Origin: Anaerolineaceae bacterium UBA5311
GTDB taxonomy: Bacteria; Chloroflexota; Anaerolineae; Anaerolineales; Anaerolineaceae
Direction of reading: 5' to 3'
DNA length: 7,823 nucleotides
Assembly (NCBI GenBank): GCA_002411175.1
Contig: DHRN01000070.1
Span: 1-7,823 of the forward strand
Position numbers and translations under genes: made by a program. This document shows positions 1 to 7,400 of the stretch, piece after piece (the first letter of the stretch is position 1; each line of letters starts with the position of its first letter). The notes under the pieces are model-generated. The model did not search any database. It had not been told where the DNA came from and worked only from the letters and a program-made list of their open reading frames with translations.

Positions 1-9
1 CGCAGTGAC
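1..9 (+). repeat. 3' end of a 151-bp-period repeat unit (cut by window edge)
   Basis: CGCAGTGAC is the terminal sequence seen at the right end of every unit in this array (GCTCGCAGTGAC). It is followed by the standard 13-base linker GGATCTGGAATTT (10-22), so the array continues to the left of the window. Confidence 0.75.
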
Positions 10-22
10 GGATCTGGAATTT

Positions 23-160
23 GTCATTGCGAGCGAAGCGAAGCAATCTGCAGCTAATCTTTTTGCTTGTATCCACGACAAGAGAATAAAGGCAGGCTTC
101 TGCGCCTCTTTATTGTGATTTAAAGCTCTCGGCTTTCGTGTAACGGGGGCTCGCAGTGAC
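23..160 (+). repeat. 151-bp-period repeat, unit A (138 bp)
   Basis: The unit starts with GTCATTGCGAGC and ends with GCTCGCAGTGAC, imperfect 12-bp inverted ends with one mismatch. After the left end come GAAGCGAAGCAATCTGCAG, a T-rich middle with CTTTTTGCTTGTAT, an AATAAAGGCAGGC block and a TAACGGGGG block. There is no coding potential. The same 13-base linker (161-173) separates it from unit B, giving an exact 151-base period. It looks like a non-autonomous, MITE/REP-like element; the mobilising enzyme is not visible here. Confidence 0.85.
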
Positions 161-173
161 GGATCTGGAATTT

Positions 174-312
174 GTCATTGCGAGCGACGCGAAGCAATCT
201 GCAGTTTTTCTTTTTGCTTGTACTCAAACCGAGAGAATGAAGGCAGACTGCCACGCCCCCTTGTTCTGACGCAATAGCTCCCGCCATCCCTGTGACGGGG
301 GCTCGCAGTGAC
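174..312 (+). repeat. 151-bp-period repeat, unit B (139 bp)
   Basis: It has the same ends and internal blocks as unit A (GTCATTGCGAGC at left, GCTCGCAGTGAC at right), with GCGACGCGAAG in place of GCGAAGCGAAG. It carries the A-type middle (CTTTTTGCTTGTA, GAGAGAATGAAGG), then GGCAGACTGCCACGCCCCC. The usual GGATCTG linker does not follow: the sequence changes to unique DNA after 312, so the array is interrupted here. Confidence 0.85.
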
Positions 313-412
313 GAAATGTTTCCCCGTCAGTACATGACTGCTTCGGTACCAGGTCGGAACTGACGCTCTAACCACCCACCTGGAATTGCTGGTGTTTTTG
401 ATTCGTTTTTCT
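313..412. other. Unique spacer interrupting the repeat array
   Basis: These 100 bases match neither the 151-bp repeat nor the C/G-rich repeat. I see only short dyads: GTCAGT 326-331 with ACTGAC 359-364, and CACC 377-380 with GGTG 391-394 followed by five T. No gene, RNA or convincing promoter is visible. Confidence 0.5.
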
Positions 413-501
413 CTCACCCCCTTTAATTCCCCCTCTAAAGAGGGGGTCGTGATAGCACCCTATCTTTTGGAGAGCAGGGGGGTTTTCAGAGGTTGGGTGC
501 G
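413..501. repeat. C/G-rich palindromic repeat, copy 1 (two hairpins)
   Basis: The left half (413-449) begins CTCACCCCCTTTAATT and forms an 8-base inverted repeat, CCCCCTCT 429-436 with AGAGGGGG 439-446. The right half includes a CACCC, TTTTGGAGAG, CAGGGGGG series (457-481) and resembles the GGGCAGGGGGGT end of the copies at 7538 and 7607. The left half is repeated at 997-1057, there with a 24-base insertion at the loop. It is non-coding, and its outer boundary at the right (where unit C begins) is approximate. Confidence 0.7.
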
Positions 502-690
502 GTCATTGCGAGACGTTTTGTCGTTGTGCTTCGTAGATACGGAAATATTATCCGCTTTGTCAAAATGGCGCGGCAATCTGCAGTCAATCTTTTGTATTTA
601 ATCCTGACAAGAGAGCAAAGGCGGACTGCCGCGCCCCCTTATTGTGATTCAAAAGGTCCTGCCTTTCGTGTAACGGGGGCTCCCAGTGAC
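502..690 (+). repeat. 151-bp-period repeat, unit C, carrying a 51-bp extra segment (189 bp)
   Basis: It starts GTCATTGCGAG and ends CTCCCAGTGAC, with one change in the right end. Between GCGAG and CAATCTGCAG it has 61 bases (513-573) where other units have about 10 (CGAAGCGAAG). The remainder aligns with units A and B: CTGACAAGAGAGCAAAGG, GACTGCCGCGCCCCC, TTTCGTGTAACGGGGG. The distance to unit D is 202, that is 151 plus 51. The extra segment lengthens an internal hairpin arm (separate entry). Confidence 0.85.
513..573. repeat. Extra segment inside unit C with its own dyads
   Basis: The segment contains CGTTTTG 514-520 opposite CAAAATG 561-567 (6 of 7 complementary, plus one G-T pair) and a near-palindrome GGAAATATTATCC at 541-553. 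Its last bases create GGCGCGGCAATCTGC (567-581), which is the complement of GCGGACTGCCGCGCC (621-635) at 13 of 15 positions. It may be a nested small insertion, or the ancestral long form that the other units have lost. Confidence 0.5.
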
Positions 691-703
691 GGATCTGTAA
701 TCT

Positions 704-840
704 GTCATTGCGAGCGACGCGAAGGAATCTGCAGTTTGTCTTTTGCAACTATTCAGGATAAATGATCAAAGGCGGGCTGCAGCGCACCTTTATCGTTAAT
801 CAATAGCTCTTGCCATTCGCATAACGGGGCTCGCAGTGAC
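704..840 (+). repeat. 151-bp-period repeat, unit D (137 bp)
   Basis: It follows unit C after the 13-base linker GGATCTGTAATCT (691-703). It has the usual ends, but its middle belongs to a different subtype, with TTTTGCAACTATTCAGGATA at 741-760. That subtype is shared with unit E on the other side of the operon: 731-780 matches 7688-7737 at 46 of 50 bases. No coding potential. Confidence 0.85.
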
Positions 841-880
841 GGGTACGAGAATGACAATTTTCGAGATATCACCTCTTTTC

Positions 881-975
881 CTGTCATCCTGAGGAACGAA
901 GGATCTTGACATCTCAAACACAGCGACTGTTCTTTCCAAAGCTAAAATCCTTCGCAAAGAGGCTCAGAATGACAG
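881..975. repeat. CTGTCATCCTGAG-type hairpin element (95 bp)
   Basis: CTGTCATCCTGAG at 881-893 is the inverted copy of CTCAGAATGACAG at 963-975, with one mismatch in 13. A second arm, GAAGGATCTT (898-907), pairs with AAAATCCTTC (944-953) with one mismatch. The whole is an imperfect long hairpin without coding potential, unrelated in sequence to the two other repeat families here. Elements of this look recur in many bacterial intergenic regions. The 40 bases before it (841-880) show nothing recognisable. Confidence 0.75.
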
Positions 976-996
976 TCCGTTTGTCGAACAAATCCC

Positions 997-1057
997 CTCA
1001 CCCCCTTTAATTCCCCCTCTCCAGCAAAGCTGGACGCAAGCAGTAAAGAGGGGGTCG
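997..1057. repeat. C/G-rich palindromic repeat, copy 2, just downstream of addA
   Basis: It is the same as 413-449 except for 24 added bases (1021-1044) at the loop. The stem is CCCCCTCT 1013-1020 with AGAGGGGG 1047-1054, and inside it sits a perfect small hairpin CCAGC AAA GCTGG (1021-1033). The inner AGCAAAGCTG block recurs inside addB. The element ends 14 bases after the addA stop, so the addAB transcript would run straight into this hairpin. It lacks a following T run on the minus strand, so it is not a canonical intrinsic terminator, although it could still stabilise or slow the 3' end. Confidence 0.75.
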
Positions 1058-1071
1058 TTGCTGCCCACAGC

Positions 1072-4000
1072 TCACAGTTTCCTGTCAACCATCGGGTTTT
1101 GCAACCAAACGACCGCAACTTCTCCACGATCGTCCAAAAAACACAAACCCGCCTTCACCGCTTGCTGCAGTTGTGCCTGGGCGAAGCGCTGATAATTGCG
1201 CACCTGGCGCACATATTCATGGTTTTCGCTGGTCAAAAACGCACTCCCAGCCAGGTTATGAATCGGATCGGTCTTGAAATCGATCAAATGCCATCCACCT
1301 TCAGAATGGTACAACAGGTCAATCACATAGCTATAGGTCTTCCCATTAACCAAAACCGAATAAGGCTGCTCAAAATAACGTTCCCGGGCAGCTTCAACTG
1401 CCTCCCACAACGCATGCCGACGAAAACGCTCAAGCAGCTCGGTCGCCCGCCCAACAGCAGAGCCGCGCAAATCATCGCTAACCAAGCCAAGCCGGTAACA
1501 CTCGCTTTCCAGCAAATCCACCAAAGCCGGATCCCCCGGGAACAGCCAGCGCTGCAAAGCCTTGTGCACCAGGCTGCCGAGCGGCTTTCCGTGAACGGTC
1601 TCCTCGCCTCCAAAAACCCGCCACGAGCGCATCTCGCTCAAGCGGTCGGCTTCTTCCTGTTCCGAAACCAGCCCAAAACCCGCCAACGGGTGATAGAGCG
1701 CCAGCGCTTCCTCATCTACTGGATCAATAAAGGGAACCTCTGAAGGGGGTTCATCAAATACAGGCAGTTTTTTCGTGAAGTAAGCGCGCAGCGGATATCC
1801 CGAGATTGTGTTTACCCCGAAGGGCTCATCAAGATGAGTAAGGTATTCTTCAGATGGGTTACCGCAAGCTTCATCCAGCAATTTCGCCCAGCCATCCAGC
1901 GCGACCTTATCTCCATTTTTCACGAAGGAAGCATGATGGCTGATAATCAGCTTGTTTTGCGCCCTGGTCAAAGCCACATACAACACGCGCAGTGCTTCGC
2001 ACTCATCCTGGTCTTTATCCAAATGTTTAGCCAGGTTGTAAAGCATTGGAGGCGGGTCAAGCTTAAAAGTGACCCCCAGCTCTTTTGAATGGTAAACCGA
2101 CTCGCTATGCGTACTGGTACTTCTTCCAGCGTCTGCCAGGACAACAATCGGAAACTCCAGCCCCTTGGCTTTATGAATGGTCATCAGCCGCACCGAGCCA
2201 TCCGCTTCAGCCGATGCCTCGCCCTCGCGCGCGCCGGCATCGTCCAGCGTGCTCAACATCTCCAGGAAGTCCCGCACTGTAGCCGCCTGGCTGGTGTAGG
2301 TGTCTTCCAGCAGCTTGTCCACGTTGCGCCAAAGCCTCCCGCCGGCAGCGCTGGCATTCTTCCCGTAAATCTTTCTGTCAGCTGTGGCGAGGATGGCGCG
2401 GTAATCCAGCGCGTCAACGACTTGCTTAAGCAGCTCCGCAACCGGAACGCGGTCCACCAGCGGCAGCAGTTCATTCAAAATCCCCAAAGCGCGCTGAGCT
2501 CTCAGCTGGTCTTCGCCGGACAACGCGGAAAGGTCCCCTTGCAGCATCTGCCAATAGCAAACATCTTTAGCACGCAGCTGAAAGAGGGCTGCATCGCTCA
2601 GCCCAAAAGCCGGCGAACGTAAAAGCCCGGCAAAGGCGAGATTGTCCGCCGGGTTTGCCAGCGCGCGCAGGATATTGATCAGGTCGCGGATCTCGGGACG
2701 GTTATAAAAACCCCGCCCGGCAATTGTCACGAAGGGAATACCGGCTGCTTCGAAGGCTTCTTCGTAGGCAGGGAAGCCGGTGGCAGCCCGGAAAAGCAGC
2801 GTGACCTCATCCCAATTTTCGAATTGTCCCTTTTTTTTCAGCTCCAGCAGGCGCCCAGCCAGGGCATGGGCTGCGATCGGGCGGGCTGAAGTAGCATCTT
2901 TACCTGCCCCAACAACAAATTCCAGGTGTGGCGGGGAAATTCCTTTGGGCAAATTTTTCGAATGTGCCTGCATCGGGGTAAAAGGCACATAATAACTGCG
3001 GGTTGGGTCTTCCTCGGTGCCGATCGCCTTCTCTAAGACGGCTGCCATGGTTTCCAAAAGCGGCTGATGCTGCCTGTAGGTCAGGTCCAGCTCAACCGAC
3101 AGTCCGTTTTCACCCTCAATTCGTTCCTGCTCTTCCCTGAAAACGGTCACGTCCGCGCGGCGGAAGCGATAAATCGATTGGCGCATGTCTCCCACTATAA
3201 ACAGGCAGCCCCGCCCGCCTGCCAGGGCGTTGACGATGTCGCGCTGGTACTGGTTGGTGTCCTGGTATTCATCCACCATCACCGCGTCAAGCTCCCCCTG
3301 CCAGTGCGCGCGGATATCATCACGCATCAAAAGCTGATATGCTCCATGTTCCAGGTCGTCAAAATCGAGCGAGTGCCGTTTTTCGAGCCTTTCACGATAT
3401 TCCCTGTGAACGAGCCTAAAAGCTTCCTTAAGGAGCGGCAGGAGGCTCTCGAAAAGCTCTTCAGTTTCCGGAGATGGAGGTGAAGACCCTTTTCGCAGTG
3501 TCAGAGGGCTTAACAAAAGGTCGAAGCTATTCCTAAATTCCTTGACGAGCGCTTTCATTTCACTATTGCGCTTCCCTAAACGAAAATCCAGCCGCGAGAT
3601 CGCCGAATTAAACAAAATTGCAGTCTCAAAGGGCTGATTTTTCTCCAGCGCTTGCTCAGCGCTTGCCCAACCCTCGAGAAAATCCAGCAAACATTCGGCA
3701 AATTTGTCTCCGCAATCGGTTGCGATCTCGGCATAACTCAACCCACGAAGGTATTCAACGGTTTGTCTGATCGAAGGGTGATTCAAGCGTTTCTTCAAAG
3801 CAGCGATTATCCGCCCGCGCTTATCAATCTCGAGTTCGAAAATATCTTCTGCCTCAAAGCGTTTTGCTAACAATTCCTTAAGCAAGTTTCTCAAAGCTTT
3901 CACAGCCATATTCTCAAACAAAGGTATAAAACGCTCTTCCTCAACCAACCGGTTGAGTCCAGCTTCCACCGCCTGGTTTTTCAAGACCTGGGCAAGCCCC

Positions 4001-4416
4001 TCATCAAGCACTTCGAAGCGTGGGTCCAGCTCAGCCTCAGCCGGATGATTGCGCAAAATCTCGGCGCAGAGGCTGTGGATCGTCCCGATCCGCGCTGAAT
4101 CGATCTGCGCGGAGAGGTCGCTCCAGTTTTCGCGTTCCTCTGAGCTGCTAGCCTTTTGCTCCAGTGCAGCCAGGCTCTCACGCACCTTCGAGCGCATCTG
4201 CATGGCTGCCTTGGTCGTGAACGTGATCGCGGCAATCCTGCGGGGCTTGACCCCCTTCGCCAGCAAGCCGGCATAACGTGCCACCAGCGTGCGCGTCTTC
4301 CCGCTGCCGGCTCCCGCCGTCACCACCACATCGCGGCTTAGCTCCTTTGCCGCAATACACTGCCGCTTATTCAGCGAAAAATCCTCAATCACTTGCTGAA
4401 AATACTTATCAGTCAT
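1072..4416 (-). CDS. addA: AddA: ATP-dependent helicase/nuclease subunit A (UvrD-like helicase with C-terminal PD-(D/E)XK nuclease)
   Basis: This 1114-residue protein is the 3'-5' DNA helicase and one of two nucleases of the AddAB complex, which unwinds and resects double-strand ends for RecA loading. The SF1A motifs appear in order: a Q-motif glutamine at 19, Walker A AGAGSGKT 34-41, motif Ia TFTTKAA 65-71, GTIHSLCAEIL 111-121, motif II VDEYQDTN 381-388, motif III VGDMRQSIYRF 408-418, motif IV LTYRQH 445-450, motif V TIHKAKGLEFPIV 746-758 and motif VI LRVLYVALTRAQ 809-820. The C-terminal nuclease looks intact: GSLVH with His951, VIDLLY with Asp1033, IDFKTD with Asp1046 and Lys1048, and a QVRNY helix at 1071-1075. 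The ATG overlaps the addB stop by 8 bases (ATGACTGA), and GAGG lies 7 bases upstream (4424-4427), so translational coupling is likely. It is slightly shorter than Bacillus AddA (about 1230 residues) with no missing motif. AdnAB of actinobacteria is the main alternative, but there both subunits carry UvrD helicase domains; here only this one does. Confidence 0.95.
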   Translation of the reverse strand: MTDKYFQQVIEDFSLNKRQCIAAKELSRDVVVTAGAGSGKTRTLVARYAGLLAKGVKPRRIAAITFTTKAAMQMRSKVRESLAALEQKASSSEERENWSDLSAQIDSARIGTIHSLCAEILRNHPAEAELDPRFEVLDEGLAQVLKNQAVEAGLNRLVEEERFIPLFENMAVKALRNLLKELLAKRFEAEDIFELEIDKRGRIIAALKKRLNHPSIRQTVEYLRGLSYAEIATDCGDKFAECLLDFLEGWASAEQALEKNQPFETAILFNSAISRLDFRLGKRNSEMKALVKEFRNSFDLLLSPLTLRKGSSPPSPETEELFESLLPLLKEAFRLVHREYRERLEKRHSLDFDDLEHGAYQLLMRDDIRAHWQGELDAVMVDEYQDTNQYQRDIVNALAGGRGCLFIVGDMRQSIYRFRRADVTVFREEQERIEGENGLSVELDLTYRQHQPLLETMAAVLEKAIGTEEDPTRSYYVPFTPMQAHSKNLPKGISPPHLEFVVGAGKDATSARPIAAHALAGRLLELKKKGQFENWDEVTLLFRAATGFPAYEEAFEAAGIPFVTIAGRGFYNRPEIRDLINILRALANPADNLAFAGLLRSPAFGLSDAALFQLRAKDVCYWQMLQGDLSALSGEDQLRAQRALGILNELLPLVDRVPVAELLKQVVDALDYRAILATADRKIYGKNASAAGGRLWRNVDKLLEDTYTSQAATVRDFLEMLSTLDDAGAREGEASAEADGSVRLMTIHKAKGLEFPIVVLADAGRSTSTHSESVYHSKELGVTFKLDPPPMLYNLAKHLDKDQDECEALRVLYVALTRAQNKLIISHHASFVKNGDKVALDGWAKLLDEACGNPSEEYLTHLDEPFGVNTISGYPLRAYFTKKLPVFDEPPSEVPFIDPVDEEALALYHPLAGFGLVSEQEEADRLSEMRSWRVFGGEETVHGKPLGSLVHKALQRWLFPGDPALVDLLESECYRLGLVSDDLRGSAVGRATELLERFRRHALWEAVEAARERYFEQPYSVLVNGKTYSYVIDLLYHSEGGWHLIDFKTDPIHNLAGSAFLTSENHEYVRQVRNYQRFAQAQLQQAVKAGLCFLDDRGEVAVVWLQNPMVDRKL

Positions 4417-7400
4417 TGTTTTGCCTCACTTGATAACGCCAGCACCACAGGCTCGCCGGGCAATATGACGCGCAGCCGTTCCTGGGTGTAGCCGGTTTGA
4501 AATTTCCCAAGCGCACACCTCTGGCGTTCGTGATAATATGCTCTGACCCGATTTTGCAGGCGGCATCGACCCCATTGCCCCGCTCCGATTTGAATTTCGT
4601 CAGACTGAGCGAACTCGCACTGGCGGCCTTGATTGACCAGTAAAACCCGTCAGATACTTCACCCAGCCCCAGCGCCTCTTCTGCCGCCTTGGTATAAACC
4701 GGTAACTGCAATCGTTTGCCCTCAACCAGGTCTCTGTCTCCGAACGACCCGCCTGTCTTATAATCAATTACGCGGATCTTCCCATTCTCGTTCTTGTCCA
4801 CCCGGTCGATCACCCCTCTAATACGAACCACCTCGCCATCAACACGCAACTCCAGGCAGGGCGTACCCTTTATCCCGAATTTCTGCTCAAAAGCGAAAGG
4901 CTGCCAGCTGCCGCGCTCGTTTTCCAACGCCTGAAGGGTCTTTCGCAGCGTTTCCAGGTGCTGGCGCTGCTCCACCTCCCACAACACCGTCGGTCTGAAC
5001 CCAAAAACCATCGGCGCGGTCGCAAAAACACTCTCCGCCGCCCCATCCAGCAGTTCCAGCGGAGAAACGCCCTGCTCTGAAGCCTGCGAATAGACCAACT
5101 CAAGAACGCGGTGATAAAGACTACCAATCTGGCGGATATCTAACCCGGGGTCCACCGTTTTTTCGATCTCCAGCCCCAGCGCTGACTCAGTAAAGAAACG
5201 CCAGGGGCAATCGCCATACGCTTCCAGCCGGGACGCGCTCCATACATGCCGCGAGGAAAACTTCTGTCCAAGCACCTCTCTCAGGCTCCTGAGATCGCCT
5301 TCGTATTGCCCGCGGGCATACTTCGCCCGGCGCGCATCCAGTATCTCGCCCCCTTTTGATAAATTTTCCCACCGAGCTAAAAGCTCTTCATCCCCGGCAT
5401 AATTCAGCCGCCCCTTTTGCACACTCCAGAAGAGCAGCTCCTCGCCCGATGCCGCTTGCGACGCTCTCCGCGTGCCCAACTTGTCCTTATCTGCCTTCAC
5501 ATCACCACTGAAGAGCTTTTCAACCGCATGCCAATAGGGCGAAGGCTCCCACCGCTCCCCATCCTCCGAAAGATACGGTCGCGTCAGCAGCAAATGCTCA
5601 TCCGCGCGCGTGAAAGCCTGGTAAAACGTGCTTACCTGGTCGCGTTCCAATCGTGATTCCAGCCCCAGCTCCTCCCGCAGCTCTTCGTCCAGGAAAGGGT
5701 CAGGGTTCTCCACCACCGGAAATAACCCCTCCGACAGTCCCAGCAGCGCCACCGCCTGATATCGCGCCGCGCGTGCCTCCACCAGCTTGCCAACAAACAG
5801 GGCATCCTTGCGTGTCTCGCGGTCTTCTTCCAGCCTGGCGCCATTCAACCCGCTCAGAAGGTCTGCCAGGAACTGCGCATAGTCTATCTCCCGAACGCCG
5901 ACGACCTGTTCGCTCACCACCAGCGCCCGCAGTGCCTCTGCCAGCGCCATGCAGGCAGCCCGGTCGCGTTCGCTTTCGACCAACTCATAAAAGCCCAGTT
6001 CTCCCAACACGCTCTCCAGCCGCTCGATCCATCCGGCTTGCGACCGCTTTTGCTCGATCCCCTCGAAAAGCCGCCAGAATTGGTCGAACCGACCTTGCAG
6101 CGCTGGTAAATCGATCCCTTTGAGCAGGTTTGAAGTGAAACGTTCCTCGTCCAAATCTTCATCAACGCTGGAGGCTCTTCCTGTCAGCATCGCCCAGGCA
6201 GCATCCCACTGCTCACGCCCGCCAACGATCACCGCCTCCCGCGCGACTTTATCCAGGTCGCCAACGTCACCGTCTGCCAGTCCAAAACCGAAATAGGGCG
6301 AATTGAGCGCGTTCAGCAGGCTGCGTGTCGGGAAATTCTCCAGTGGAAGCCCCAGCAAATTCAGCATCGCCAACATCGCGGGCGATTCCGCCAGCGGATC
6401 GCGCTGAGAAAACTGGATGTTCATCCCAAATTCCTTTGCCGCCGAGCGTAGGAGCGGTTGGTATCTTTCAAGGTCTGCGCAGTAGAGCGCGCAGGCATCC
6501 AACGGTAACCCTTCGCGCACGTGCAGCCGCTTGATCCAGCGCAAAGCTTCCCGCGCTTCCTCCGCCTGCGAACGCGCCTCCAGCATAATCGGTTCGCTAA
6601 TCGAAATCGGCTGCGCCCCCTCTCCGACCAACAAATACTGCTCCATCTGTTGAATCGCCTTCTTCCCATCCCCACTGCGCTGCCCGGCTGAAGGCGTGGG
6701 AGCGTTCAGCTTTGCTCGAGAGGAGGGCAGCGGGGTAAGAAAACTACAATCCAACTCCCCAACCAATTCTCTCAAAACCTTTTGCGTTCGCCGATGCACA
6801 CTGCGCTCGCATTTCCCCTCCCCCGTCAGCGTGATAAGCACCTCCCCACCCAGCAGCCTCACAAACTCCCGCTGCGCCTTGGTGAACGCCGTAAACCCAT
6901 CCAACACCACCAGGCTTAAACTATTAGAAGCCTGTGGTGAAGAACGCAGCGCATCGATCGCCAGCCATGAGAGCCCTTCATGGTCGCTCCAGCCAATCTC
7001 AGCCAGTTTGGCATCGAGACGCGCGTACAAAATCGCCAGCTCGCGGCGTGCGGGCGTGGATTCGCGCGTGCGTTCCAGGAACTCCTCCGGCAAAACCAAC
7101 CCACCGCGCATTTCCGCGAAGGCGTCCACCAACACCGAGAGGAAACCCGGTTTGTCCTTGATCGCCTGATAATGCCCCAGCTCGCCAGCATCAGACGCCT
7201 CGCGCACGGTCTCCTGGAGCAGCCGGTGAGAGAGCGCTGGTGTGATGATGGGGACGAATTGCCCGCGTTCTTCCAGGATTTCCCGGTAAAAATGTGGAAA
7301 ATGCCCCACCTTTACGCCCATCGAAGCGCCCGCAGCCGCCAGACGGGCTTTAAATTGGGCTGCCGCCTGGGGATTTGGCAGCAAAACCCACACCAGCGCG

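Noticed and set aside
377..399. Terminator-like CACCTG..CTGGTG hairpin followed by TTTTT on the plus strand.
   Set aside because: The stem is four pairs plus a mismatch, too weak, and no plus-strand gene lies upstream within the window.
386..765. Short plus-strand open frames across the left repeat block (for example 386-601 and 493-765).
   Set aside because: They run through repeat units and hairpins, and the translations are repeat sequence without conserved features.
23..840. Possible CRISPR array because of regular spacing.
   Set aside because: The repeated part is about 138 bp and the spacer only 13 bp and nearly constant, the reverse of a CRISPR layout. No cas genes are present.
1099..1743. 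A 214-codon open frame on the plus strand opposite the addA 3' end.
   Set aside because: It is antisense to the AddA nuclease domain, whose catalytic residues are intact. The translation has no recognisable domain and there is no ribosome binding site.
3491..3506. TCGCAGTG inside addA, resembling the right end of the 151-bp repeat.
   Set aside because: Only eight contiguous bases match and the surrounding sequence does not align; chance is sufficient.
4411..4418. GTCATTG at the addA start resembling the left end of the 151-bp repeat.
   Set aside because: Seven bases only, explained by the ATG and second codon of addA on the other strand.
6696..7169. A 157-codon plus-strand open frame, and an overlapping one at 6980-7513.
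   Set aside because: Both lie opposite the well-supported N-terminal part of AddB and have composition typical of antisense frames in moderately GC-rich genes.
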